Origin: Thermomonas hydrothermalis
GTDB lineage: Bacteria > Pseudomonadota > Gammaproteobacteria > Xanthomonadales > Xanthomonadaceae
Reading direction: 5' to 3'
Assembly: GCF_900129205.1 (NCBI RefSeq)
Contig: NZ_FQUK01000006.1
Location: 1-64,000 of the forward strand
Length of the DNA: 64,000 nt
The notes under the pieces were generated by a model. The model was given only the letters and a program-made list of their open reading frames with translations. It was not told the origin of the DNA and searched no databases. Shown one piece after another: positions 12,219 through 21,621 of the stretch. Positions within the stretch are counted from its first letter, which is position 1. The number at the start of each line of letters is the position of its first letter. Both the position numbers and the translations under genes were made by a program.

Positions 12219-13307
12219 ATGAACACCCTGCTCCGTCGCTCGCTCTCGCTTGCCCTGGTCACCGCCCTGGCTGGTGCACTGGCTGCTCCGACCGTGTCCG
12301 CACAGGACGGCTTGGCGCGCCGGATGGCCGACCGGCAGGCCAAGAAGACGCAGGAGCAGGCCGCTCAGTATCCCAATGCCACCCGGCACTCTCCGGAGGC
12401 GAGCGCCTCGCCCAAAGGCATCAAGCTGCTGAAGGAGATGCAGGGGCTGTACGAAAAGGAAGACTGGGCGGGCGTGATTGCCAAGGCCGAAGAGGTGGCC
12501 GCGCTGCCTGCGGCCAATGCCTATGACAAGTCGTTTGCCTATTCCATGGCTGGCAACGCCGCGGCCAACCTCGATGACCAGAACAAAGCCATCGAGTACT
12601 TCTCCAAGGCCATTGCCGCCGACGGGCTGGACAACAACAGTCACTACGCGGTGATGTACAACCTGGTGGTCATGCAGTACCAGCAGGAGAAGTATCCGGA
12701 AGCGCTGGCGACGCTGGAGCGTTTTCTCAGCGAGACCAAGACAGACAAGCCAGAACACCTGAGCCTGAAAGCCAGCCTCCTGTCCAGCATGGAGCGCAAC
12801 GAAGAAGCGGCTGCACTCTGGCAACAGCTGGCGGAGCAAAAACCCGACGACAAGCGCCTGCTGTTGAATGCCGCCGCCGCGTTGCAGGCGGCGGACAAGT
12901 TCGATGAAGCCGTCAAGATTCTGGAGAAGGCCTATCAGCGCGGGCTGTTGACGGAATCCCGTGAGCTGCGCGCGCTCTACTCCGGCTACATGAACGCCGG
13001 CAAGTGGGCTGAGGCGCAGAAGGTGATCGAAGACGGTGTCGCCAAAGGCATCCTGCAACCCGGGCCGGATCTGGCGCGCGATTACCAGGTGCTGGCGCAG
13101 AACGCTTACTTCAATGACGATCTGCCGCTGGCGATCGAGCTGTATCGTCGCGCCGCGCCCATGGCGGCTGATGGCGAGGCCTACCTCAACCTGGCCAAGG
13201 TGCTTGACGTGGCCGGCAAAAAGGCTGAGGCCAAGGACGCCGCCAAGCAGGCACTGGAGCGTGGCGTAAAGAAGCCCGAGGACGCCAAGCGCATTCTTTC
13301 GCGTTGA
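12219..13307 (+). CDS. Periplasmic TPR-repeat protein upstream of the Ton operon
   Basis: A 362-residue protein with a cleavable signal peptide (MNTLLRRSLSLALVTALAG, cut after PTVSA). The rest is alpha-helical with several tetratricopeptide-like units, for example AANLDDQNKAIEYFSKAIAA, YPEALATLERFLSETK and LAIELYRRAAPMA. Such repeats bind partner proteins. No catalytic motif is visible. The start ATG 12219 has GAGG 11 nt upstream. The gene lies about 150 bp before tonB, on the same strand, so a link to Ton-dependent uptake is possible but unproven. Confidence 0.8.
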   Translation: MNTLLRRSLSLALVTALAGALAAPTVSAQDGLARRMADRQAKKTQEQAAQYPNATRHSPEASASPKGIKLLKEMQGLYEKEDWAGVIAKAEEVAALPAANAYDKSFAYSMAGNAAANLDDQNKAIEYFSKAIAADGLDNNSHYAVMYNLVVMQYQQEKYPEALATLERFLSETKTDKPEHLSLKASLLSSMERNEEAAALWQQLAEQKPDDKRLLLNAAAALQAADKFDEAVKILEKAYQRGLLTESRELRALYSGYMNAGKWAEAQKVIEDGVAKGILQPGPDLARDYQVLAQNAYFNDDLPLAIELYRRAAPMAADGEAYLNLAKVLDVAGKKAEAKDAAKQALERGVKKPEDAKRILSR

Positions 13308-13347
13308 GACGTAGGCCGCAGTTTTTCACATACGCCAGCGTCGGGGC

Positions 13348-13376
13348 TTGGTAGAAGTGCCCTGGCTTGGTATAGA
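13348..13376 (+). promoter_or_regulatory. Promoter of the tonB-exbB-exbD-exbD operon
   Basis: TTGGTA (13348-13353) and TATAGA (13371-13376) are spaced by 17 bases, about 80 bp before the tonB start. I see no clear Fur box over the -10, though none of the flanking sequence was scored. Confidence 0.55.
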
Positions 13377-13458
13377 CTAGGGGATTCCTGCGGTCGCAAG
13401 ACCATGTAGTCACCGCTCCGGCATCCGGCCGGAGCTCCCCCACAACAGAGCCGTGCGC

Positions 13459-14127
13459 ATGACGGAACATCTCGCCTACATCGAGAAGAAGGACGACCGC
13501 GACAGCGGCTTGAGCTGGCCGCGTATTGCCGGTATCAGCGTTGCCCTTGCCCTGCATGCCGCGGCCCTGCTGCTGCTGCTGGCACCGATTGCACCGCCGG
13601 CACCGGACATGCCGAAGGAAGACGTGGTCAGTGTCACCTTCATCGAACCGCCGCCGCCGCCCCCGCCGCCGCCCCCGCCGCCGCCGGAACCGCCCAAGCA
13701 GCTCACGCCGCCCAAGACCCTGGCGCCGCCGCGGCCATCACCGGTGCCGCCGCCGCCGGAGGAGCCGCCGGTGGTGCTGAGCGAGTCCCGTCCGGTTGAC
13801 GTGGCCGCACCGCCGCCGTCGCCGCCGTCGCCGCCCCCGGCCGTGCCGGATATCGGCGGCAGCGTGGATCCTTCTTCGCGCGCCATGAACCCGCCGCGCT
13901 ATCCGCCGGAAGAGCAGCGCCGCGGTATCCAGGGCACCGTCATCCTGATCATCAGCATCGATGCCAGTGGCAACGTGCTCGATGTGGAGGTCGAGAAATC
14001 CAGCGGCAACCGCAATCTGGATCGCTCGGCCATGCAGGCGGCACGCAAGTGGCGCTTCAATCCGGAGATCCGGAACGGGCAGAAGGTTGCCAGCCGCGTT
14101 CGCGTCCCGGTGGAGTTCAAGCTCTAA
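13459..14127 (+). CDS. tonB: Energy transducer TonB
   Basis: The 222-residue TonB couples the proton-motive force, via ExbB/ExbD, to outer-membrane TonB-dependent receptors. A single signal anchor (IAGISVALALHAAALLLLLA) is followed by a long proline-rich spacer with an unbroken run of 13 prolines. The C-terminal TonB domain runs from NPPRYPPEEQRRGIQGTV to RVRVPVEFKL, with the conserved GNVLDVEVEKSSG and ARKWRFNP. ATG 13459 was chosen. A GTG two codons earlier (13453) is also possible. First gene of a four-gene operon. Confidence 0.95.
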   Translation: MTEHLAYIEKKDDRDSGLSWPRIAGISVALALHAAALLLLLAPIAPPAPDMPKEDVVSVTFIEPPPPPPPPPPPPPEPPKQLTPPKTLAPPRPSPVPPPPEEPPVVLSESRPVDVAAPPPSPPSPPPAVPDIGGSVDPSSRAMNPPRYPPEEQRRGIQGTVILIISIDASGNVLDVEVEKSSGNRNLDRSAMQAARKWRFNPEIRNGQKVASRVRVPVEFKL

Positions 14128-14217
14128 GCCGTTCTGATCCGTTTTTTCCTGCTGTACCGTTCCAACCGATCCATCCCTTCCGTTCCACCCTCATCCACGA
14201 CACAAAAGGTTAAGCGT

Positions 14218-14973
14218 ATGTTGCAAGAAACTGCTGCCGCCGCACCTGCCGCCGCCGGAGGCAACAACGCCGCCGCGTTGCAGCAGATGGGCTTTGACCA
14301 TCTGATCCAGAACTTCGACGCGGTTGGCTGGGCCGTCTTCCTGACGCTGTCCATCATGTCGGTGATGTCCTGGTACTGGATCATCATCAACGTCATCAAG
14401 AATATGCGTCTGCGTTCGCGCGCCGACCGTGTCGTGGATACCTTCTGGGAAACGCCGAACGCCCAGGATGCGATCCGTTTCATGGAAGAGCAGCCCAAGT
14501 GGGAGCCCTTCTCCAAGATCGCGCTGGATGCCGCCCAGGCAGCGGCGCACCACTCCCGCCACGAGGGGTCTCGCCTGGCTGAATCGCTGAGCCGTTCCGA
14601 GTTCGTCGATCGCGCGCTGCGTCAGGCCGTGACCCGCGAGTCCCTGCGTCTGGAAGACGGTCTGACCGTGCTGGCCACGGTGGGTTCTTCGGCCCCGTTC
14701 GTCGGTCTGCTGGGAACCGTGTGGGGCATCTACCACGCCCTGATCAAGATCGGTTCTTCCGGTGATGCCTCGATCTCGGCCGTGGCCGGCCCGGTGGGTG
14801 AGGCGCTGATCATGACCGCGATCGGTTTGTTCACCGCGATCCCGGCGCTGCTGGCCTACAACGCGTTCGTGCGCTCCAACCGGGTGACCAACAACCAGTT
14901 CGACACCTTTGCCCACGATCTGCATGACTTCTTCGCCACCGGTGCGCGCGTTGGCGAAGGCGGCAAGAACTGA
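14218..14973 (+). CDS. exbB: Biopolymer transport protein ExbB (MotA/TolQ/ExbB proton channel)
   Basis: The 251-residue inner-membrane protein forms the pentameric proton channel that powers TonB. It has a short periplasmic Ala/Gly-rich N-terminus, a first membrane helix around WAVFLTLSIMSVMSWYWII, a large cytoplasmic loop, and two C-terminal helices. These carry the family signature GSSAPFVGLLGTVWGI and VGEALIMTAIGLFTAIPALL. An AAGG ribosome-binding site precedes ATG 14218. It sits 90 bp after tonB. Confidence 0.95.
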   Translation: MLQETAAAAPAAAGGNNAAALQQMGFDHLIQNFDAVGWAVFLTLSIMSVMSWYWIIINVIKNMRLRSRADRVVDTFWETPNAQDAIRFMEEQPKWEPFSKIALDAAQAAAHHSRHEGSRLAESLSRSEFVDRALRQAVTRESLRLEDGLTVLATVGSSAPFVGLLGTVWGIYHALIKIGSSGDASISAVAGPVGEALIMTAIGLFTAIPALLAYNAFVRSNRVTNNQFDTFAHDLHDFFATGARVGEGGKN

Positions 14974-15012
14974 TCGTCCTCAATCGACCGAGACCTGACG
15001 GAGGCCACGACC

Positions 15013-15444
15013 ATGGGTGCGAGTGTAGGCAATAAGGAAGACGGCGCGCCGATGGCGGAAATCAACGTCACGCCCTTGGTGGACGTGATGCTGGTCATGC
15101 TGATCATCTTCATGATCACCACGCCACTGATGAACCACAAGGTGAAGGTGGCGCTGCCGGAAGCCAAGGTCGAGAAGAAAAAAGAGGAAAAACAGCAGGT
15201 GCCTCCGATCACCATCACGGTGACCGAAAACGGCGAGCTGTTCCTCAATGACGAACCCAGCAGCAAGAGTGCGATTGAAAGCCGGCTGTCGGTGGAGGCG
15301 CAGAAAACACCGCAGCCACCGGTTCAGATCCGTGCCGACAAGACCACCCAGTATCACCTGATCAGCGAGGTGGTGAAGATCGCCCAGCAGCAGGGCATCG
15401 CCAAGGTCGGCTTCGTCACCACGCCGCCGAAGAAAGGGCAATAA
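15013..15444 (+). CDS. exbD: Biopolymer transport protein ExbD, first copy
   Basis: This 143-residue partner of ExbB has the usual single N-terminal membrane helix, preceded by [20 protein letters not shown]. The Asp in VDVMLV is the proton-carrying residue of the family. A charged linker (AKVEKKKEEKQQ) and a periplasmic domain ending KVGFVTTPPKKGQ follow. GGAGG lies 9 nt before the start. The operon carries two exbD genes in tandem. Confidence 0.93.
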   Translation: MGASVGNKEDGAPMAEINVTPLVDVMLVMLIIFMITTPLMNHKVKVALPEAKVEKKKEEKQQVPPITITVTENGELFLNDEPSSKSAIESRLSVEAQKTPQPPVQIRADKTTQYHLISEVVKIAQQQGIAKVGFVTTPPKKGQ

Positions 15445-15459
15445 AGGAGTCGATGCAAC

Positions 15460-15873
15460 ATGGCCTTTTCGACCAATAAATCCAGCGGCCCGATGGCGGA
15501 CATCAACGTCACTCCGCTGGTGGACGTGATGCTGGTGCTGCTGATCATCTTCATGGTGACCATGCCGATCCAGTCGGTGCCGGTGGATGTGGATCTGCCG
15601 CAAAAGACCGACAAGCCGCCGGAAAATCCGAAGGAACCGCCGGAGCCGATCCGACTGCGGATCGACGCCTCCGGTCAGGTGTTCTGGAATGATTCGCCGG
15701 TTGCCGTGGGCGATTTGCAGAAGCGGATGATGGAAGAAGTCGCCCGCGATCCGACCAACCAGCCGGAACTGCAGATCGATACCAACGATCAGGCCGAATA
15801 CGGCGTGCTGGCCAAGGTACTGGCAGCCGCCAAGAACGCCGAGATGGTCAAGATCGGGTTCGTCCAGAACTAA
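15460..15873 (+). CDS. exbD2: Biopolymer transport protein ExbD, second copy
   Basis: The 137-residue paralogue of the preceding gene keeps [22 protein letters not shown], including the functional Asp, but its periplasmic part has diverged ([19 protein letters not shown] and so on). The 15-bp gap contains AAAGGAG. In Xanthomonas campestris a tonB-exbB-exbD1-exbD2 cluster is known in which the second ExbD is dispensable for iron uptake but matters in plant interaction. Whether that holds here is not shown. Two hairpins follow. Confidence 0.92.
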   Translation: MAFSTNKSSGPMADINVTPLVDVMLVLLIIFMVTMPIQSVPVDVDLPQKTDKPPENPKEPPEPIRLRIDASGQVFWNDSPVAVGDLQKRMMEEVARDPTNQPELQIDTNDQAEYGVLAKVLAAAKNAEMVKIGFVQN

Positions 15874-15883
15874 GCAATTCTCC

Positions 15884-15900
15884 GCTCCGCTTTGCGGAGC
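15884..15900 (+). terminator. Hairpin after exbD2 (no T-tract)
   Basis: GCTCCGC-TTT-GCGGAGC is a perfect 7-bp stem right after the exbD2 stop. It lacks a T-run, so it may be an mRNA 3'-end stabiliser or an accessory to the next hairpin. Confidence 0.5.
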
Positions 15901-15919
15901 CGTCGTGGATGACGCACAA

Positions 15920-15948
15920 CGCCGCCTGTCACGGGCGGCGTTCTTTCT
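15920..15948 (+). terminator. Rho-independent terminator of the Ton operon
   Basis: The stem CGCCGCC / GGCGGCG with a 7-base loop is followed by TTCTTTCT. It lies between the Ton operon and the convergent pdxJ. Confidence 0.75.
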
Positions 15949-15968
15949 GGGGCATGCGGTCGTAAAGA

Positions 15969-16727
15969 TCAGGTGGCGGTTGCGTGCGCAAGCGCCCGGT
16001 AGGCGCGGACGGTGGCGTCCAGTCCGGCGTACAGCGCGTCGCCGATCAGGGCGTGGCCGATCGAGACTTCCAGCACGTTCGGCACCGTAGCCAGAAAGGC
16101 CGGCAGATTGGCCTGATTGAGATCGTGGCCGGCATTCACCCCGAGCCCGGCGGCTTGCGCGTAACGCGCCGTCGCGGCAGCGGCCGCCAGCGCTGGCTGC
16201 GGTGTGCCGGCGGCAAACGCCTCGGCGTAGGGGCCGGTGTAGAGCTCGACCCGGTCGGCGCCGCAGTGGGCGGCCAACGCCACATTGGGGTCGCCGACAT
16301 CGACGAACACGCTGACCCGGCAGCCCAGTGCCTTGAAGGCTGCAATCAGCGGCCGCAGGGCGTCGCTGCTGTGGGTGAAATCAAAGCCATGATCGGAGGT
16401 GAGCTGGCCATCGGCATCCGGCACCAGGGTCACCTGGGCAGGCCGCACCGCCTCGCACAGCGCCAACAGGCCCGGATAGCCGGGCCTGGGCGGTGCAAAC
16501 GGGTTGCCCTCGATATTGAACTCGACGCCGCGTTCCCGGCACAGCGCGCCCAACGCATACACGTCGTCGGCGCGGATATGGCGCGCGTCCGGACGCGGAT
16601 GCACGGTCAGCCCGTCGGCACCGGCATCGAGGCAGACCTGGGCGGCACGCAGCACATCCGGCTCCCGGCCGCCGCGTGAGTTGCGCAGAACCGCGACTTT
16701 GTTGAGGTTGACGCTCAGTGCCGTCAT
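15969..16727 (-). CDS. pdxJ: Pyridoxine 5'-phosphate synthase PdxJ
   Basis: The 252-residue TIM-barrel enzyme joins 1-deoxyxylulose 5-phosphate and 3-amino-2-oxopropyl phosphate to pyridoxine 5'-phosphate in vitamin B6 synthesis. Diagnostic segments are [33 protein letters not shown] with the active-site His, EFNIEGN with its Glu, VTLVPD, and [11 protein letters not shown]. It is of normal length. The ATG overlaps the stop of an upstream small membrane-protein gene by 4 nt, so the two form a minus-strand pair. Confidence 0.96.
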   Translation of the reverse strand: MTALSVNLNKVAVLRNSRGGREPDVLRAAQVCLDAGADGLTVHPRPDARHIRADDVYALGALCRERGVEFNIEGNPFAPPRPGYPGLLALCEAVRPAQVTLVPDADGQLTSDHGFDFTHSSDALRPLIAAFKALGCRVSVFVDVGDPNVALAAHCGADRVELYTGPYAEAFAAGTPQPALAAAAATARYAQAAGLGVNAGHDLNQANLPAFLATVPNVLEVSIGHALIGDALYAGLDATVRAYRALAHATAT

Positions 16728-16984
16728 GGGGTGTGGTCGCCTGCACTTGTGTCTTGTTGCTGGCGCGCCTGTGCCTGCTCGCGCAGGCGGCGGAGTTCGG
16801 CAGGATCGACCATCAGGGTGGGATCACGGCCAGTGCCGGCCACCCGTGCCTGGTACAGGCCGACCACCCACAGCACGAACAACACCAACGCCGCCACGAG
16901 GCAGCCCACCAGGACGGGCATCGAGGTGGTGAGCAAGGCCAGCGCCATGGCGGCAAATGCCAGCAGCAGAAACAGCCAATGCAT
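16724..16984 (-). CDS. Small two-helix membrane protein of unknown function
   Basis: The 86 residues start [18 protein letters not shown] (ATG 16984). A GTG at 16996 would add four residues. Two hydrophobic helices cover about residues 2-45. A polar tail rich in Arg, Gln and Glu follows ([15 protein letters not shown]), probably cytoplasmic. It overlaps the start of pdxJ by 4 nt. I do not recognise a family with a known role. The real coding status is supported by the overlap and the membrane-protein pattern. Confidence 0.65.
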   Translation of the reverse strand: MHWLFLLLAFAAMALALLTTSMPVLVGCLVAALVLFVLWVVGLYQARVAGTGRDPTLMVDPAELRRLREQAQARQQQDTSAGDHTP

Positions 16985-17033
16985 GGTGGAACTCACGCGA
17001 TGGAAGATGCCTCAGTGTACGCCGCGTGGCGGA

Positions 17034-18473
17034 TCAAAGCAGTGGCGAAAGCAGGCGCGCCAGGGCCTCCGGGAGACGGGCGGTCAGCAATGGCTGCGGG
17101 CGGTCGCTGCGAACCCGGGGGGCATGCGTGAAATCCTGTTCGAACTGTTGTTTCAGGGCCTGCGCCAGGGCCGGATCCTCGACCAGCAGCGAGGCCTCGA
17201 AGTTGAGGCGGAAACTGCGATGGTCGAAGTTGGCGCTGCCGATTATCGCAAGCCGGTCATCGACCAGCAGTGCCTTGCTGTGCAGCATGCGCGGCCCGTA
17301 TTCGTAGACTTTGACCCCTGCCGCAAGCAGATCGTCGAAATACGAGCGCACACACCAGGTGACCCACCGGCTGTCGCTCACTTTGGGCACCAGCAGGCGC
17401 ACGTCCAGGCCGCCCAGGGCGGCCGAGGTCAGCGCCATCATCGCCGCCTCTCCCGGCACGAAATATGGGGTGGACAGCCAGACTCGATGCTGGGCCTCGT
17501 GAATGGCCGCGACATACAGGCGGTGGATCGGTTCCCAGCGTGAATCCGGGCCGGAGCTCAGCAACTGCGTGCGGATGTCGCCGGGTTGCGGCGCCGGCAT
17601 GGCCCGTGCGACATCGGCAATGAAACGGTTGTCCTGACAGGCATAGGCCCAGTCTTCGACGAACACTTCCTGCAGCCAGTGCACGATGTCGCCCTCGACC
17701 TGCAGGTGCAGGTCACGGTAGGCATCGGCACGCAGCCGGTCGTCCTCTTCATCGGTGATATTGATGCCACCGATGAAGCCGATGCGGCCGTCGATCACCA
17801 CCAGCTTGCGGTGGGTGCGCAGGTTCATCCATGGCCGTTTCCAGGGCAGCCAGGGGCGAACCGGATGGAACCAGGCCAGCTCTCCGCCGGCGTCGAGCAG
17901 GGGTGCAAAGAAGCGCCGCCTGATTTTGCTGGAGCCGACGGCATCCAGTAGCAGGCGCACCTTCACGCCCGCGCGTGCACGTTCGACCAGGGCATCACGC
18001 AGCACGCGGCCGGTGTGATCCGGCTGGTAGATGTAGTACTCGAGGTGGACGTGATCGCGGGCCTCGGCAATGGCGGCAAGCAGGGCCGGGAACTTTTCCC
18101 GACCATCGACCAGCAAGCGCACCGAGCGCGCCGTGCAGGGCGGCATCCCGGTCGTGGCATGGGCCAGGGTGCGCAGCTCCTGGGTGCCGGGAGCCAGCGT
18201 GGGGTTCGGTGTCAGTGATGCCCTGTGCCGGATCCGGCGCCGATGTTGACGCTCAATCCTGTGCGGGCCGAAGAAGTAATAAATGACAAAGCCCAGATAC
18301 GGCAGCGCAGCCAGACTCAGCAGCCAGCTCAGGGTGGCCACCGGCTCGCGCTTCTGCAGCAGGATCCAGCTGCCCAGTCCCAGCAGATACAGCACCCAGG
18401 CGGCGGCGAGCCAGGCGCGGATGTGCGGGATGGCCCACAGGGCATCCAACGTGGTGGGCAGGGAGAGACTCAT
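17034..18473 (-). CDS. cls: Cardiolipin synthase (phospholipase D superfamily)
   Basis: The 479-residue inner-membrane enzyme makes cardiolipin from phosphatidylglycerol. Two N-terminal membrane helices (about 18-38 and 47-68) are followed by two phospholipase-D domains. Each has an HxK(x)4D motif: HRKLVVID at 221-228 and HSKALLVD at 398-405, followed by IGGIN and IGSAN respectively. The length and the FFGPHRIERQ segment fit ClsA-type enzymes. It seems monocistronic. Confidence 0.93.
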   Translation of the reverse strand: MSLSLPTTLDALWAIPHIRAWLAAAWVLYLLGLGSWILLQKREPVATLSWLLSLAALPYLGFVIYYFFGPHRIERQHRRRIRHRASLTPNPTLAPGTQELRTLAHATTGMPPCTARSVRLLVDGREKFPALLAAIAEARDHVHLEYYIYQPDHTGRVLRDALVERARAGVKVRLLLDAVGSSKIRRRFFAPLLDAGGELAWFHPVRPWLPWKRPWMNLRTHRKLVVIDGRIGFIGGINITDEEDDRLRADAYRDLHLQVEGDIVHWLQEVFVEDWAYACQDNRFIADVARAMPAPQPGDIRTQLLSSGPDSRWEPIHRLYVAAIHEAQHRVWLSTPYFVPGEAAMMALTSAALGGLDVRLLVPKVSDSRWVTWCVRSYFDDLLAAGVKVYEYGPRMLHSKALLVDDRLAIIGSANFDHRSFRLNFEASLLVEDPALAQALKQQFEQDFTHAPRVRSDRPQPLLTARLPEALARLLSPLL

Positions 18474-18560
18474 GCGACGATCACCGTGACGCCGGCAAAG
18501 GTCACCTTAGCGCAGGGTGATTGTCGGCGGGGACAAACGGCACGCATATGTTGCCCGGCG

Positions 18561-20375
18561 TCAGTGCAGTCGCGGCAGTAACGGCCCGCCCAGCCACAGC
18601 CAGCGCGCCATCCAGGCGCAGACCAGCCCGATCAGCACGGTCAATGGCAGGCCGACGCGTAGAAAATCGCCAAATCGGTACTGGCCGGGGCGCAGAATCA
18701 GCAGATTGCCGTGATGGCCGATCGGCGTCAGGAAGGCGACCACGGCACCCATCGCCGTGCAGACCACGAAGGGCGTGGGTGGCAGTTTGAGCATCTGGGC
18801 CAGGGCAATGGCGACCGGGCCGAGCAGGGCCACGGTGGCGGCGTCTGACATCGGTTGGGTCAACAGCGCGGCGGCGGTGAACATGACCAGCAGGATCGCC
18901 AGCGGCGGCCAGTGCGCGACCATGTGCGACAACCCCTGCGCCAGCAAGTCGGCGGTGCCGGTCTGTTCCATGGCGATGCCCAGCGGGATGACGCCGGCAA
19001 TCATCACGAAAATGCGCACGTCGATTTCGCGGTAGGCCTGATCGATGTCGATACAGCGGGTGGCGACCATGGTCACCGCACCCAGCAGGAACGCCAGCGG
19101 AGCGGGCAGCCACTCACTGGCGGCGATCAGGATGGTGCCGGCCAGGATCGCCAGTGCCAGCGGCGCACGCAGCCTTCGCTTGGCTTCACCGGCGAACGGC
19201 GCCAGCAGCAGGAACCCGTGATGGGTGGCCAGCTCCGCCAGCCGCGAGGGGCGCCCCCACAGCACCAGCAGATCGCCTTCGCGCAGACGGGCATCGGCCA
19301 AGCGTTCCACTGCCCGGCCACGATGTCGCCACAACCCGACCACCACGGCATGGAACTGGTTGGAAAAATCCAGCTCGCGGATGCTGCGACCGATGAACTC
19401 GGACCCCGGCGCCACCACGGTCTGGACCAGCTGCGGCTCGCCCTCACCGCTGAGCGAACGGCCATAGCGAGTGATCGCGCACAGATCCAGGCCGGGATCG
19501 TCGTGCAGCGACATCAACTCATCGGCCCCGGCTTCGATCAGCAGGATGTCGCCGCCCAACAGCGGGCTGCCGGCGGTCAGGTCGGTTCGTGCAACACCAT
19601 CGCGCAGCCAGCCCAGCACCTGCACCGAGGGGCCGATCGCTTTTTGCATCTCGGCCAGGGTGCGGGTGCACCACTGCCCGCCCGGCACCACCAGCAGTTC
19701 GGTGCGGAAACGGCCCAGGCGCAGAAAGTCATCCTCGCCCCCCTCGCCGCTGCGCTTAGGTAACAGCCAGCGCGCGGCCAGCATGTACAACGTGCCCACC
19801 ACCACCAACGCCACGCCAATCGGGGTGATCGAGAAAATCCCCAGCCCCTCGCTACCGGCGCGTTTGAGCTGGTCATTGGCCAGCAGGAAAGCGGGTGCGC
19901 TGACCAGCGTCAGCGTGGTGCCCAGCGAGGCCGCCAGCGACATCGGCATCAGCAGGCGTGAAGCAGGCAGATGCCGGTCGCGGGCGTGCCGCAGCAGCAG
20001 CGGCAGCATCATTGCGGTCACCATCACGTGATGGGTGAACGATGCCAGCAGTGCCACGATCGGCATCACCACGGCAATCGTGCGCCATTCCGAGCGGCCA
20101 CTGGCACGGCCGATCCAGGCGCCGATGTGCTCGGTGATGCCGGTGGAGGCCAGCGCCCCGGAGATCACGAACACCGCCGCCACGATGATCGCCGGTTCAC
20201 TGGCAAACCCCGACAGGGCCTGTTTCGGATCGAGGGTGCGGGTCAACACCAGCGCCAGCAGGATCAGCATGGCGGTGACGTCGATCCTGACCTTTTCGGT
20301 GATGAACAGGTACAGGCCGCCGGCAAGGATCAGGCCGAAGGCAAGCTGGGGCCACAACGCATGAAGGGTGTGCAT
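18561..20375 (-). CDS. SLC13-family (DASS) anion transporter with two TrkA-C domains
   Basis: The 604-residue permease has about 10-12 membrane helices in two blocks (residues 10-200 and 400-600), separated by a soluble region with two RCK_C/TrkA-C-like domains. Around 220-290 is FRTELLVVPGGQWCTRTLAEM. Around 300-380 is LVQTVVAPGSEFIGRSIREL. Half-sites typical of the family are FTHHVMVTAMMLP and PMSDAATVALLGP. Such proteins carry sulfate, dicarboxylates or other anions with Na+, but the substrate cannot be read from the sequence. It stands alone on the minus strand. Confidence 0.85.
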   Translation of the reverse strand: MHTLHALWPQLAFGLILAGGLYLFITEKVRIDVTAMLILLALVLTRTLDPKQALSGFASEPAIIVAAVFVISGALASTGITEHIGAWIGRASGRSEWRTIAVVMPIVALLASFTHHVMVTAMMLPLLLRHARDRHLPASRLLMPMSLAASLGTTLTLVSAPAFLLANDQLKRAGSEGLGIFSITPIGVALVVVGTLYMLAARWLLPKRSGEGGEDDFLRLGRFRTELLVVPGGQWCTRTLAEMQKAIGPSVQVLGWLRDGVARTDLTAGSPLLGGDILLIEAGADELMSLHDDPGLDLCAITRYGRSLSGEGEPQLVQTVVAPGSEFIGRSIRELDFSNQFHAVVVGLWRHRGRAVERLADARLREGDLLVLWGRPSRLAELATHHGFLLLAPFAGEAKRRLRAPLALAILAGTILIAASEWLPAPLAFLLGAVTMVATRCIDIDQAYREIDVRIFVMIAGVIPLGIAMEQTGTADLLAQGLSHMVAHWPPLAILLVMFTAAALLTQPMSDAATVALLGPVAIALAQMLKLPPTPFVVCTAMGAVVAFLTPIGHHGNLLILRPGQYRFGDFLRVGLPLTVLIGLVCAWMARWLWLGGPLLPRLH

Positions 20376-20462
20376 GGCCCCATTCTGCCGAATTTCGTGA
20401 ACAAAACCGCAACCGGGCCAACGTGCGGACGGCCCGGTTTGTGGAATGGCAGAGGATCTGGA

Positions 20463-21497
20463 TCAGCCGTGCGCTGCGTCGTGACGCAGGTGGTAGTCCA
20501 CGGCAATGTCCACTTCCGCTTTCGAGCCCAGGAACACCGGCACACGCTGGTGCAGGCTGGTCGGCACCACCTCCAGCATGCGCTGGCGACCGGTGCTGGC
20601 GGCACCGCCTGCTTGCTCGACCAGCAGGCTCATCGGGTTGGCCTCGTACATCAGTCGCAGCTTGCCGCCCTTGGCCGCGCACTTGCTGTCCAGGGGATAG
20701 CTGAAGATGCCGCCGCGAGTGAGGATGCGATGCACGTCGGCCACCATCGACGCCACCCAGCGCATGTTGAAATCCTTGCCGCGCGGCCCGTCCTTGCCGG
20801 CCAGCAGGTCGGCAATGTAGGCCTGCATCGGCGGTTCCCAGAAGCGCTGATTGGACATGTTGACCGCGAATTCCCGGGTTTCCTCCGGAATGCGCATGCC
20901 GCGGGTGGTCAGCATGAAGCTGCCGACTTCGCGATCCAGGGTGAAGGCGTGGGTGCCGTGGCCGACGGTCAGCACCAGCATGGTGCTGGGCCCATAGATG
21001 CAGTAGCCGGCCGCCACCTGCGCCGTGCCGGGCTGGAGGAAATCCTCATCGCGTGGCTCGCTCACCCCGTCCGGACAGCGCAGCACCGAAAAGATGGTGC
21101 CCACCGAGACGTTCACATCGATGTTGGAGCTGCCGTCGAGCGGATCGAACAGCAGCAGGTAGCGGCCGCGCGGAAATGGCTCGGGGATCGGCAGCGACGT
21201 GGTCATTTCCTCCGACGCCAGCCCGGCCAGATGGCCGCCCCAGGCATTGGCTTCCAGCAGGATCTCATTGCTCAGCACGTCCAGCTTTTTTTGTGCCTCA
21301 CCCTGCACGTTGATGCTGGCCTGCCCGGCCTCGCCGGCATCGCCCAGCACCCCGCCCAGTGCGCCTTTGCCCACGGCGATCGAGATGCGCTTGCAGGCGC
21401 GCGCCACCACTTCCACCAGCAGGCGCAGCTCCGGATTGATGTGGCCGTGACGTTCTTCTTCGATCAGGTAACGGGTCAGTGAGATGGGCTGGGACAT
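20463..21497 (-). CDS. fbp: Fructose-1,6-bisphosphatase class 1
   Basis: This 344-residue gluconeogenic enzyme hydrolyses fructose 1,6-bisphosphate. The start ATG 21497 gives [20 protein letters not shown], the family N-terminus. The metal-binding signature [10 protein letters not shown] is at 118-127. The sugar-phosphate region [23 protein letters not shown] and the C-terminal [14 protein letters not shown] are intact. The frame is open well upstream of the start but without family similarity. It is a single gene, about 90 bp from the SLC13 gene. Confidence 0.95.
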   Translation of the reverse strand: MSQPISLTRYLIEEERHGHINPELRLLVEVVARACKRISIAVGKGALGGVLGDAGEAGQASINVQGEAQKKLDVLSNEILLEANAWGGHLAGLASEEMTTSLPIPEPFPRGRYLLLFDPLDGSSNIDVNVSVGTIFSVLRCPDGVSEPRDEDFLQPGTAQVAAGYCIYGPSTMLVLTVGHGTHAFTLDREVGSFMLTTRGMRIPEETREFAVNMSNQRFWEPPMQAYIADLLAGKDGPRGKDFNMRWVASMVADVHRILTRGGIFSYPLDSKCAAKGGKLRLMYEANPMSLLVEQAGGAASTGRQRMLEVVPTSLHQRVPVFLGSKAEVDIAVDYHLRHDAAHG

Positions 21498-21621
21498 GGC
21501 AGCAAGGCGAGCGGAATGGGACAGGGCGCCATTTTCGCCGATGCCGGCGTGGCGTGTGACCCGGATCGGAATGCACGCGCCCTTCCTGGGCTGCCCTTGC
21601 GTGGCCGGGATGGGCCGGAGA

